This document shows, piece after piece, positions 9,164 through 16,319 of a stretch of DNA of 28,286 bases (its first letter is position 1; every line of letters starts with the position of its first letter). The stretch covers positions 1 to 28,286 of the IMG/VR virus record IMGVR_UViG_3300010391_000840. The stretch is one strand, 5' to 3'. The position numbers and the translations under genes were made by a program. The notes beneath the pieces are model-generated. The model was not told the DNA's origin and searched no databases. It saw only the letters and a program-made list of their open reading frames with translations. The stretch is from a virus.

Positions 9164-11542
9164 ATGGGACGGCTCAGCAAGATTGCAGCGCGGGTCACCG
9201 CGGCTGAGCGCGCCTACTACCAGGAAGGCGACTTGGGCCCAGGAGCGCCTGATCGGACGATTTCTTCGCTACCAAAAATCAAGGTGCCCCAGGTCTGGGA
9301 GTTCTCAGCCCACCCACACCTTGCTGAGCGGGCAGGCCCGCATATCGACCTGCGCTTGGGCAACCCCGAGACCGGCGTTGCGCACTCGTTCGTCCTGCCA
9401 AAGCGTACGGAGCTACCCGGACCTGGCCAGTCCGCACTCGTGGTGCCGACGTTCGACCACACCATCCCGTACATGGACTACACGGGCCCAATCTCAACTG
9501 AGTATGGCAAAGGCAAGGTCGAGAAGGGCCGCAGGACCCAAGCCGACGTCTATCATGCAACCCCCGACGATAAGCCAGGCACCAAGCTGCGCTTCAACCT
9601 CTATGACGGGCTCAGCCCCGAAGAGTACGCCATCATCCGCCTCGACCGGGGGTGGCGCATCGTCAACAAGACCCTGACTCGGGAGCGCCGCCCGGACCTG
9701 CCAGCGGACAAGCCCAAGTACAAGGAGCTGGACGTCTCGAAGGTGGACTCTACGACTCCCGGCCAGGTGATGATGCCCAAGCTCGACGGGGCGCATGGCA
9801 TCATCGACTTGCAGGCAGGCCGAGCCCCTAGGGTGTTCTCCTACCGCACGGCTAAAAAAGCGCCGACCGGCCTCATCGAGCACACCCACAAGCTGCCTGA
9901 CCTCCTCAAGGACAAGGTGCCGAAGTCCCTGGATGACACCATCCTGCGAGGTGAGATCCTCGCGGTCGACCAGAAGGGCAAGGCCCTGCCGGCAGAGACC
10001 ATTGGGGGTCTACTGAACACCAAGGTTTGGAACAGCCGGGCCAAGCAGGAGGAGCTTGGGGCTCGGCTGCACGCCTTCTCGTTCGACGTGGTGAAGTACA
10101 AAGGCAAGCCCATGGCGGATGCGCCCTTCAGTGAGAAGCTGAAGGTGCTGAAGCAAGTCGAGAAGGAGATAGGTGACCTCTGGCTGCCCGAGATCGCGAC
10201 CACCCCGAAGGAGAAGTCGAAGCTCCTGCAGCGCATTGAGCAGGGCAAGCACCCCCTCACTCGCGAGGGCGTGGTGTTGGTAAAGCCCGAGGTGCCGGGT
10301 TCCACCACCAAGGCCAAGTTCGCGCCCGACTTTGATGTGGTAGTCCGAGACGTCCACCCAGCGGTCAGTGGAAAGACTGGCGAGCCCCACGATCGCGCCG
10401 GTTCCATCAGCTACTCCTGGACCGGGAAGGGGCCCATCGTCGGGCAGCTTGGGGGCTTCTCACACGACCTCGGCAAGGACATGCTGAAGAACCCCGACAA
10501 GTACATAGGGCGAGCGGCTAAGGTGAAAGCCACCAAGGTGTTCGCCGGCGAACGGGGAGAACCGGGAGCTCTCTTCCAGCCCAGATTCAAGGAGTGGCAC
10601 TTGGAAAAGGGCGACATTGAGAAGGCAGCAGGGGTTGTCGACGTCACCACGCACGACAGTAGCGGCACTGAGCACATCAAGCCCTTCTCCTTCGTCAACC
10701 GCGTAGAGGGTAGCAAGCCTCCGGCTCTTGGCATCACCATGCTCAAGCCAGGCGGCAGGACTCTGGCAAACGTCAAGGCTACTGGAGAACTGAAAGTTGA
10801 TGGGAAACCCCTCAAGGTGACCAAGATCCAGGATGCTGAAGTCGTCTTCGCAAGCGAGGGTGACACCGAGAAAGCAGCCTTCCTGGACGAGCTCAGAAAG
10901 ATTGCTGCGCTTCAGCCGGAGGAAGTAGGTGAAGTAGAGATCACGCAAGACCCAGACGAGTTCACCTCCAAGCTGCAGCCTGGCGATGTTATCGTAACGA
11001 GGGGCAACCGCCGGCTCAGCAGGATCATCTCGTTGGTCCAACGGGTCAAGGGACTGCCAAAAGAGCGAGCTATGTGGACTCACTCTGGTCTCTACCTTGG
11101 TGATGGCAAGATGCGGCATGCGCACCTTCCCATTATCGGCAGGGGCATGGGTATGGGCGGCTCTAAGGTTCGGGATCACCGAATCGAGGCCGTCCACAAC
11201 CTGGGGGTGGACTTCCTGGCGTTGAGACCTGAAGTGCCAGAAGAGGAGCGCGGTGAGGCAATCACTCGTTCCAACGACCTTCTGGGTAAGAAGTTCAGTA
11301 CGTGGGCACTGACTCGTGCTGGCTTCTTGCCGAAGATGGAGTGGAAGAGCAAGGAGCTGAAGGAGAAGAATCTGCCTGAGAATGTCATCTGCACGTCTGT
11401 GGTGGGCTACAGCTACCCCAAGGTGCAGTTTGGCCCACCTATGAGGTCCATCCACAACCTGATGCCGGCAGAGGTAGCGGGAAGTCCAAAGCTTGCGCCT
11501 GTTGCCGCCCTGAGCGCAAAGTCCAAGTCGAAGATGGGGTAG
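9164..11542 (+). CDS. Fusion: LigD-type 3'-phosphoesterase, ATP-dependent DNA ligase and permuted papain-like hydrolase
   Basis: The 792-residue protein has three parts. Residues about 45-130 match the LigD 3'-phosphoesterase domain: the H-x-D-x-R core is HIDLR (H60, D62, R64), an upstream His pair is at 50/52, and DHTIPY supplies H99 and Y103. Residues about 195-470 are an ATP-dependent DNA ligase: motif I PKLDG (K206, the expected AMP-accepting Lys), GEIL (E264), AFSFD (305-308), EGVVLVKP (368-375) and KAKF (383-386), then an OB-like region. After the motif FLDELRKIA (573-581) comes a third domain with LQPGDVIVTRGN, WTHSG (H640) and VICTSVVGY (C743). The His-before-Cys order is that of the permuted NlpC/P60 (YiiX-like) hydrolases. 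The ligase part should clean 3' ends and seal nicks. The target of the papain-like part is unknown (amide or thioester bond). The polymerase/primase domain of full LigD is absent. The first two domains are firm, the third is probable. Confidence 0.9.
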   Translation: MGRLSKIAARVTAAERAYYQEGDLGPGAPDRTISSLPKIKVPQVWEFSAHPHLAERAGPHIDLRLGNPETGVAHSFVLPKRTELPGPGQSALVVPTFDHTIPYMDYTGPISTEYGKGKVEKGRRTQADVYHATPDDKPGTKLRFNLYDGLSPEEYAIIRLDRGWRIVNKTLTRERRPDLPADKPKYKELDVSKVDSTTPGQVMMPKLDGAHGIIDLQAGRAPRVFSYRTAKKAPTGLIEHTHKLPDLLKDKVPKSLDDTILRGEILAVDQKGKALPAETIGGLLNTKVWNSRAKQEELGARLHAFSFDVVKYKGKPMADAPFSEKLKVLKQVEKEIGDLWLPEIATTPKEKSKLLQRIEQGKHPLTREGVVLVKPEVPGSTTKAKFAPDFDVVVRDVHPAVSGKTGEPHDRAGSISYSWTGKGPIVGQLGGFSHDLGKDMLKNPDKYIGRAAKVKATKVFAGERGEPGALFQPRFKEWHLEKGDIEKAAGVVDVTTHDSSGTEHIKPFSFVNRVEGSKPPALGITMLKPGGRTLANVKATGELKVDGKPLKVTKIQDAEVVFASEGDTEKAAFLDELRKIAALQPEEVGEVEITQDPDEFTSKLQPGDVIVTRGNRRLSRIISLVQRVKGLPKERAMWTHSGLYLGDGKMRHAHLPIIGRGMGMGGSKVRDHRIEAVHNLGVDFLALRPEVPEEERGEAITRSNDLLGKKFSTWALTRAGFLPKMEWKSKELKEKNLPENVICTSVVGYSYPKVQFGPPMRSIHNLMPAEVAGSPKLAPVAALSAKSKSKMG

Positions 11543-11559
11543 CTACGAGTAGGTGATCT

Positions 11560-11841
11560 ATGCCTTTCAAGAGCGAGGCGCAGCGACGATGGGTGTACGC
11601 CAAGCACCCAGAGATGGCCAAGCGCTGGCAGGAGCACACGCCCAAGGACAAGCTACCCGAGAAGGTGAAGCATGCCGCGTTTCTCGATGAACTAACTAAG
11701 ATTGCAGACCTTGCCGGCCTGGTTCTCAGTCAGCTCGCCAGGCGAGAGGCGGCTCCTCCAGTCACCAAAGCCCTCAGTGACGTGGAGGAGTCCATCGCAG
11801 AGAAGTGGCGAAGATTCAGTACTCCAAGTCTAGGAATCTGA
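11560..11841 (+). CDS. Small SEAQRRW-type phage protein
   Basis: This 93-residue protein begins MPFKSEAQRRWVYAKHPEMA and continues KRWQEHTPK, a phrase that recurs in many small phage proteins of unknown role. The C-terminal half carries FLDELTKIA (residues 41-49), the same motif as in the ligase fusion upstream and in the protein at 23106. The site TAGGTGA lies just ahead of the start. Its last 26 bases overlap the 3' end of the convergent RNase HII gene. The basic, Trp-rich N-terminus suggests nucleic-acid binding, but this is inference. Confidence 0.78.
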   Translation: MPFKSEAQRRWVYAKHPEMAKRWQEHTPKDKLPEKVKHAAFLDELTKIADLAGLVLSQLARREAAPPVTKALSDVEESIAEKWRRFSTPSLGI

Positions 11842-12517
11842 AGTCACCATTAGGAGAGTCCTTCCAGACCTCCTCCCATTCCTTCCAGGAAGGCCGTGTC
11901 TTATCAATGCGGTCTCCAAAGCGGTGCCAGATCTTCTTGAGGAACAGACCCCGGTGATAGGAGCTAGGGCCCAGTCGGCAAAGTGCTTCTACGTGCTCCT
12001 CCGAGCCATAGCCCCTATTCTTCTCCCAGTGGTAGGACGGCCAGTGCCTGCTCATTCCGTCCATCTCCAGATCTCGCACTACCTTTGCCACGATGCTGGC
12101 AGCCCCTATCTGCCAGACCAAGGCATCGCCTCGGGCAATACCTTCCTGTTCGCCGGCGAACCCCCTCAGGTGCTTGTCCCCGTCTATCTTCAGGATGTTG
12201 ATGTTCTCTTCAGGAGCTCCTTCCAGCGCGTCGAGACAAGCTCTCCGCCAAGCCTCTTCCAGCCCTAGCAGGTCAATGACAGACGGGTGGGCCCAGCCAA
12301 TGCCGAAGAAGCTTGCTTCCTGCATGATGATGGGCGCGAGCTCAGCTCTCTTGCTGGACGACAGCTTCTTGGAGTCTCCTACTCCCTTTACTGGTGTGGC
12401 GTTGGTGGGGAAGACAACTACTACAGCGCAAATCGGCCCGGCTAAGGCCCCCATGCCGACTTCATCTAGGCCTGCGCACAAACCTCTGGTCTCCCTTGAA
12501 CTTCCCGGTCTTTGCAT
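11816..12517 (-). CDS. rnhB: Ribonuclease HII
   Basis: This is a 233-residue RNase HII, which cuts 5' of ribonucleotides embedded in DNA. Seen: GLDEVGMGALAGP (catalytic D18, E19), GVGDSKKLSSSKR, ILKIDGDKHL (third metal acid region), ALVWQIGAASIVAKVVRD and NRGYGSEEHVEALCRLGPS with the following YHRGLF. These match the family in order and spacing, and the length is normal. The start at 12517 is preferred: GGAG lies five bases upstream, and the longer form from 12568 would overlap the upstream gene more and add a non-family tail. The usual GRG motif, which reads the RNA-DNA junction, is GMG here. The gene is on the minus strand inside a plus-strand late cluster and overlaps its upstream neighbour by 56 bases, so the two are probably co-transcribed. 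Confidence 0.93.
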   Translation of the reverse strand: MQRPGSSRETRGLCAGLDEVGMGALAGPICAVVVVFPTNATPVKGVGDSKKLSSSKRAELAPIIMQEASFFGIGWAHPSVIDLLGLEEAWRRACLDALEGAPEENINILKIDGDKHLRGFAGEQEGIARGDALVWQIGAASIVAKVVRDLEMDGMSRHWPSYHWEKNRGYGSEEHVEALCRLGPSSYHRGLFLKKIWHRFGDRIDKTRPSWKEWEEVWKDSPNGDFRFLDLEY

Positions 12518-12824
12518 CCCGACTCCATGTCCGTGTTTGGGTGAGCACTTCGGCCTGAATCCAACCATCGTGGATGTCGATGATCGGTACGTCGCAACTG
12601 AACTCCTGTGCCCAGGCTCGGAGATATGCTCGAAGGGGCTCTCTTGTGTCTTTCCCCAAGGGGTGCAGGAGTGTAATCTTCAGGATGAACCGCAACGGGT
12701 CGACTGTCGGGTAGACTTGGAACTGTGAGCGGATGACGTCATCGCCGACAGCGGAAAGGATGCCAAGTCTGGCGTGCTCAACCCACTGTAGTCGTTGACG
12801 GGCTAGTCTTTCCTTCGAGGTCAC
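12462..12824 (-). CDS. Unrecognised 120-residue protein upstream of rnhB
   Basis: I recognise no family. The best start is GTG at 12824; the Shine-Dalgarno site is weak and the frame stays open a little further upstream into terL, so the start is uncertain. The N-terminus is basic (SKERLARQRLQWVEHARLG), the middle has an alternating strand-like run (PLRFILKITLLHPLG) and then a helix (EPLRAYLRAWAQEF) before IIDIHDGWIQAEV, and the end is basic and disordered. Composition is like that of a real small alpha/beta protein. The 56-base overlap with rnhB, whose ribosome site lies inside this gene, supports a two-gene minus-strand unit. A longer plus-strand frame on the other strand has Pro/Ser-rich nonsense composition and was discarded. 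Confidence 0.6.
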   Translation of the reverse strand: MTSKERLARQRLQWVEHARLGILSAVGDDVIRSQFQVYPTVDPLRFILKITLLHPLGKDTREPLRAYLRAWAQEFSCDVPIIDIHDGWIQAEVLTQTRTWSRDAKTGKFKGDQRFVRRPR

Positions 12825-12855
12825 AACACTCTTATACCAGGAAGGTCCGACGCTT
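12825..12855. promoter_or_regulatory. Short divergent gap between the minus-strand unit and terL
   Basis: Only 31 bases separate the GTG start on the minus strand from the first possible terL start. The gap holds AGGAAGG (12838-12844), the probable terL ribosome site, and TATAAG on the minus strand (TTATA on the plus strand near 12831), which could serve as part of a -10 element. There is too little room for two full sigma-70 promoters, and the phage polymerase may use other signals. Confidence 0.25.
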
Positions 12856-15800
12856 GTGATGGGGAACGGTGCGATGGCTGAGCTGGTTCCAAGATCTGAG
12901 AATCCCGATGATCGACCATCCTCGATCTTTGAGTCGGACCCGGACCCTTACGATAACCCCCTCGCGCTTAAGACCCTTCGCGCCAACGAGGAGCTCGAGG
13001 CCTCGGAGTTGACCCGCGTCGGCCCCATGGCAGCCACGCCGTCGGAGTTCGTAACTGGCGCGCTGAGGATTCCAACCAAGGGCAAGCTAGACAACTTCAG
13101 CTTCAAGGGCCGCGAGTACCTCAAGGCCATCTACGACAGCTCAGCTAGGCGACGCCTTCTGGTTGCCGGGAGACAGGTCGAGAAAACCGTCTGGGTTGAC
13201 GCGCTGGTGAGCCGGGCCGATGGGGCCTTGGCCCCCGCGGGGGACATCAGGGTCGGGGACGAGCTGGCCACGATGTCCAACGACGGCGTGACCATGACTC
13301 ACGGGATCGTGAGCTGGGTCTCCAAGCGGTACACGAAGCCATGCGTGCGCATCACGACCCGCCAGGGACACGTGGTTGAGGTTGCCCTGACCCACCCAAT
13401 GCGTCTGTGGGACCAGTGGGTGGAGGTCGGCAACCTCAAGGTCGGGGACCGTCTAGCCGCGGTGAGAAGAGCAGGGGTCTTCACGGGCGTTGTGAAGATG
13501 CCGGACGAGCGCGTACGACTGACCGCGTATCTCCTTGGAGACGGGTGCCTCCTTCAGCAAGTAGGCTTCACGTCCTTGCCGGGCAAGAAGATGACGGAGT
13601 TCCTTGCCGATCTCAAAAAGGTTGGCGGGTCAGCGAAGGTGTACGCGAAGAAGGACACCAAGGCGCTAGCTGCACGCCTGCATGTTGGCCCAGTCCACCA
13701 GTGGCTAGAGCAGGATGGGCTTCGCGGCCACAAGTCGGCTACCAAGTTCATCCCGGCTTGGGTCTTCGGCCTATCTCGGAAACAGACCGCCCTTTTCCTG
13801 AACCGTCTGTGGTCAACGGACGGCCATGTCAAGAAGAACGGACCTTCGAAGTACTCCATCGAGTACTGCTCCATCTCCAAGCGGCTCATCAAGGACGTCC
13901 AGGCACTACTCTGGAAGTTCGGTATCCCCTCCAAGATTCGGGAGAACTGGCCCAACATCTACAAGCGTCGTGGTGAGAAGAAACTCGCCTACATCCTACG
14001 GGTGGAGACGCAGGAGGGCGTGCGCCGCTTCCTCCAGGACGTGGGGGCCTTCACCAAGTCCGAGAAGATCAAGCTGCCGGCTCTTGGGTCGAACAACAAC
14101 CGGGACACCTACCCCAAGGAAGTCAACGGGCTCATCGGCAGAATCCTCGCGTCGCGCGGGAAGGACGACTGGCGCGAGAACCGGGAGGGTGGCAGCCTCC
14201 ATCTAGCCGACTTGCGGCGTACGATGAAGTACGCGCCGACGCGAAAGAAGCTCATCACCTATCTCCAGTTCTTCCAGAGTCACCCAGGCTTCAACAAGGG
14301 ACTGGTCGACGAGTTGGCCCTCCGTGTCCGGACGAGCGACCTGTACTGGGATGAGATCATCTCCATTAGGGCTCTTGGGCTCCAGACCTGTGTCGACTTC
14401 GAGGTTGGGGGTACTCACAATTTCATCGCGGAGGGGTTGGTCACCCACAACAGCACCCTCCTTGGCAACATTCTTCTGGCCTATTCCCAGATCAACCCGT
14501 ACTTCCGGACTCTTTACGTCTCCCCCTCGAACCAGCAAACGAAGGTCTTCAGCCGCGACCGTGTCTCGGAGCCCATCGAGCTCTCCCCACTCCTGCAGCA
14601 GACTACCAACAGCAAGCTGCTAAAGAACGTCCTCGAGAAGAGGTTCGTCAACCGCTCCCAGATCACGTTGCGCTTTGCCTTCCTCAATGCCGACCGCGCC
14701 CGAGGGATTCCCGCGGATCTCGTCGAGATCGACGAGTTCCAGGACATCCTTTTGGACAACGTACCTGTCATCGAGGAGTGTGCGTCCCACTCTGACTTCA
14801 AGTACTTCATCTACTCGGGCACGCCAAAGTCCCTGGACAACTCCATCGAATACTACTGGACGCGCTTCTCGACCCAGAACGAGTGGTCAGTTCCCTGCAA
14901 GAGGCATGGTAGCCCGAAGAAGCCTGGTTCCTGGCACTGGAACATCCTCGATGAGGAGAACATCGGGGAGCAATCTCTCATCTGCAACAAGTGCGGGAAG
15001 CAGATACGGGCAGACGACCCCGATGCCCGCTGGGTGGCGCTGAACCCGCACCCGAACGTGGAGAAGCCATTCGAGGGATTCCGCATCCCACAGCTCATGG
15101 TTCCCTGGATCGACTGGTCGGACATCAAGAACAAGCAGCGGGTCTACAGCCGGGCCAAGTTCTACAACGAGGTGCTCGGGCGCAGCTACGACGCAGGTAC
15201 ACGCCCACTTACCCGCCGTGACGTACAGCGTAACTGCTGGGACGAGCTCTCGATGAGGTACTACCGGGAGATCCTCCAGTACAGCAGCTCATACCCTATC
15301 TACATGGGCATTGACTGGGGCAGCGCTGAGTCGAGCTATACCGTAGTGACTCTGGGTGGATACCTGCCCTTCGCTCCTGACCGCTACACCGTCTTCTATT
15401 GGCATCGTTTCGAGGGTGTGGAGTCCGAACCGAGAAAGCAGCTCGAGATCATTCGCAAGCTGGTCGTCGACTTCAACGTGCAGAAGATTGGGGCCGACTA
15501 TGGTGGTGGCCACTGGCCCAACGACGAGCTGACCCGAGACTTCGGCGCCGACAAGGTGAAGAAGTACCAGTGGGTCGGCAACGTGAAGAAGAAGATCAAG
15601 TTCGAAGCCCAGATGGGCGTACCCCGGCATCTCTGCCACCGCACAGAGGTCATGTCCGACATCTTCAACGCCATCAAGCGAGGAAACGTCTTCTGGTTCC
15701 CCAGGTGGGAGGAGTTTGAGGACCCCTTTGCCGCGGACATGCTGAACATCTACTCGGAGTACAACGACCGCCTCAGGATGAACATCTACAAGGCAGCTCC

Positions 15801-15972
15801 GAGTCACCCTGACGACTCGTTCCACTCGCTGGCGTTTGGATTCCTGGCTTCGTTCTACGTACAACCGAGGCCGGATGTTATCTTGCCCACTAAGGAAGTG
15901 CAGCGCCAGCAGGGTCTGACGGGAACCGAGGCCGAAGAGGACGACGAGATGGAGGACCTCGATGTTGTCTAG
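12856..15972 (+). CDS. terL: Terminase large subunit, intein-containing
   Basis: This is the ATPase/nuclease motor that packages DNA into proheads. The 1038-residue precursor gives about 616 residues after splicing. Walker A is split: LLVAGRQVEK before and STLLGN after the intein, so the mature site reads GRQVEKST. Walker B is LVEIDEFQD (Asp 14731, Glu 14734), followed by the coupling motif YSGTPKS (from 14812). A zinc-ribbon-like insert has Cys at 14896, 14983 and 14992. The RNase H-fold nuclease has MGIDWGS (Asp 15313), IGADYGG (Asp 15496) and HPDDSFHSLAFG (Asp 15811/15814). Starts at 12856 (GTG), 12859 and 12874 (ATG) are all possible; AGGAAGG at 12838-12844 suits the first. No small subunit was recognised next to it. 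The stop codon overlaps the stop of the convergent helix-turn-helix gene. Confidence 0.95.
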   Translation: MMGNGAMAELVPRSENPDDRPSSIFESDPDPYDNPLALKTLRANEELEASELTRVGPMAATPSEFVTGALRIPTKGKLDNFSFKGREYLKAIYDSSARRRLLVAGRQVEKTVWVDALVSRADGALAPAGDIRVGDELATMSNDGVTMTHGIVSWVSKRYTKPCVRITTRQGHVVEVALTHPMRLWDQWVEVGNLKVGDRLAAVRRAGVFTGVVKMPDERVRLTAYLLGDGCLLQQVGFTSLPGKKMTEFLADLKKVGGSAKVYAKKDTKALAARLHVGPVHQWLEQDGLRGHKSATKFIPAWVFGLSRKQTALFLNRLWSTDGHVKKNGPSKYSIEYCSISKRLIKDVQALLWKFGIPSKIRENWPNIYKRRGEKKLAYILRVETQEGVRRFLQDVGAFTKSEKIKLPALGSNNNRDTYPKEVNGLIGRILASRGKDDWRENREGGSLHLADLRRTMKYAPTRKKLITYLQFFQSHPGFNKGLVDELALRVRTSDLYWDEIISIRALGLQTCVDFEVGGTHNFIAEGLVTHNSTLLGNILLAYSQINPYFRTLYVSPSNQQTKVFSRDRVSEPIELSPLLQQTTNSKLLKNVLEKRFVNRSQITLRFAFLNADRARGIPADLVEIDEFQDILLDNVPVIEECASHSDFKYFIYSGTPKSLDNSIEYYWTRFSTQNEWSVPCKRHGSPKKPGSWHWNILDEENIGEQSLICNKCGKQIRADDPDARWVALNPHPNVEKPFEGFRIPQLMVPWIDWSDIKNKQRVYSRAKFYNEVLGRSYDAGTRPLTRRDVQRNCWDELSMRYYREILQYSSSYPIYMGIDWGSAESSYTVVTLGGYLPFAPDRYTVFYWHRFEGVESEPRKQLEIIRKLVVDFNVQKIGADYGGGHWPNDELTRDFGADKVKKYQWVGNVKKKIKFEAQMGVPRHLCHRTEVMSDIFNAIKRGNVFWFPRWEEFEDPFAADMLNIYSEYNDRLRMNIYKAAPSHPDDSFHSLAFGFLASFYVQPRPDVILPTKEVQRQQGLTGTEAEEDDEMEDLDVV
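13186..14451 (+). mobile_element. Intein with LAGLIDADG endonuclease in the terL P-loop, Thr at position 1
   Basis: A 422-residue in-frame insertion lies between the Lys and Ser of the terminase Walker A motif. The N-terminal block reads TVWVDALV, which aligns with the usual C-x3-D-T-x-V at Asp5 and Val8, so position 1 is Thr rather than Cys or Ser. Block B is VEVALTHP: the His is kept but the usual Thr three residues earlier is Ala. The C-terminal blocks are TCVDFEVGGTHNF and GLVTHN, with penultimate His, terminal Asn and Ser at +1 (codon 14452). The endonuclease carries LLGDGC (13531-13548) and LWSTDGH (13807-13827), both with catalytic Asp. Because mature terminase needs this P-loop, splicing is expected to work despite the odd first residue. 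The boundaries follow from the extein sequence GRQVEK/STLL. Confidence 0.92.
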
Positions 15973-16247
15973 GCCGAGCCAGGGGTTGAAAAGAGATAGG
16001 GGTGAAATCGACGAAGGTGCAACTCCAGCCTAGCGCTTACCTTTGGACACCGAAGGGGATAGTGTTCCTGGGTGAGTTTGACCACTTCGTCGGCTTTGAA
16101 CCATGTCTTCTTGGAACCTTCTACACGCTGAGGAGTGAGCTTCCCGAGCTTCACCAGGTAGAAGACTGTTCTTCGAGATTTCTTCAGGATCGTCTGCGTT
16201 GTCACGATATCAATCAATCCTGCTGCGCTGGCTGCGATTCTTCCCAC
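15969..16247 (-). CDS. Small helix-turn-helix DNA-binding protein (excisionase/MerR-like)
   Basis: This 92-residue protein uses a GTG start, with GGGG eight to nine bases upstream. Residues about 12-60 match the HTH_17 (excisionase-like) pattern: a helix ending in TILKKSRRTVFYLVKLGKL, then QRVEGSKKTWFKADEVVKL. In this family the second helix reads DNA and the following hairpin (wing) contacts the backbone. The C-terminal 30 residues are basic. Such proteins are phage regulators or recombination directionality factors; no integrase is in this window, so a regulatory role is more likely. It is on the minus strand between terL and the next late gene, sharing a CTAG stop palindrome with terL and facing the next gene across a 72-base divergent gap. 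Confidence 0.75.
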   Translation of the reverse strand: MGRIAASAAGLIDIVTTQTILKKSRRTVFYLVKLGKLTPQRVEGSKKTWFKADEVVKLTQEHYPLRCPKVSARLELHLRRFHPYLFSTPGSA

Positions 16248-16319
16248 TGTTAAGACCCCATGTTAGGTTGAGGGTACGGTGAACCGCACGGTGCTTGCAA
16301 GAGCCGACAGGAGTAGCCG
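16248..16319. promoter_or_regulatory. Divergent intergenic region with candidate operator
   Basis: These 72 bases separate the minus-strand helix-turn-helix gene from the plus-strand gene at 16320. They contain a short palindrome, CGGT-GA-ACCG (16277-16286), and a direct repeat ACGGTG at 16276-16281 and 16288-16293. AGGAG at 16309-16313 is the ribosome site of the rightward gene. The palindrome could be the binding site of the adjacent regulator. No clear sigma-70 boxes were seen. Confidence 0.3.

Noticed and set aside
10460-11455. Long minus-strand open frames such as 10460-11455, 6316-7230, 4428-5300 and 24260-25228.
   Set aside because: Each lies fully or mostly opposite a gene with clear family motifs or good ribosome site, and their translations have the His/Leu/Val- or Ser/Arg-biased composition of antisense frames in G+C-rich DNA.
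12093-12728. A 211-codon plus-strand open frame opposite rnhB.
   Set aside because: It is antisense to an unmistakable RNase HII and has a Ser/Pro-rich composition without any recognisable pattern.
2-12845. ATACCAGGAAGG at 2-13 and 12834-12845 as a repeated promoter-like site.
   Set aside because: A 12-base match is expected by chance here, and the first copy lies inside coding sequence.
13186-14451. The terminase intein as a class 3 (WCT) intein.
   Set aside because: It has Thr before the final His-Asn, a Cys in block F and Trp downstream of the block B His, but aligning the last 22 residues with the Mtu RecA intein puts Asp, not Cys, at block F position 4, and the Trp is not two residues after the block B His.
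15973-16253. A plus-strand gene in 16002-16253.
   Set aside because: The translation has no recognisable pattern and is antisense to the helix-turn-helix gene, which has a coherent family pattern.
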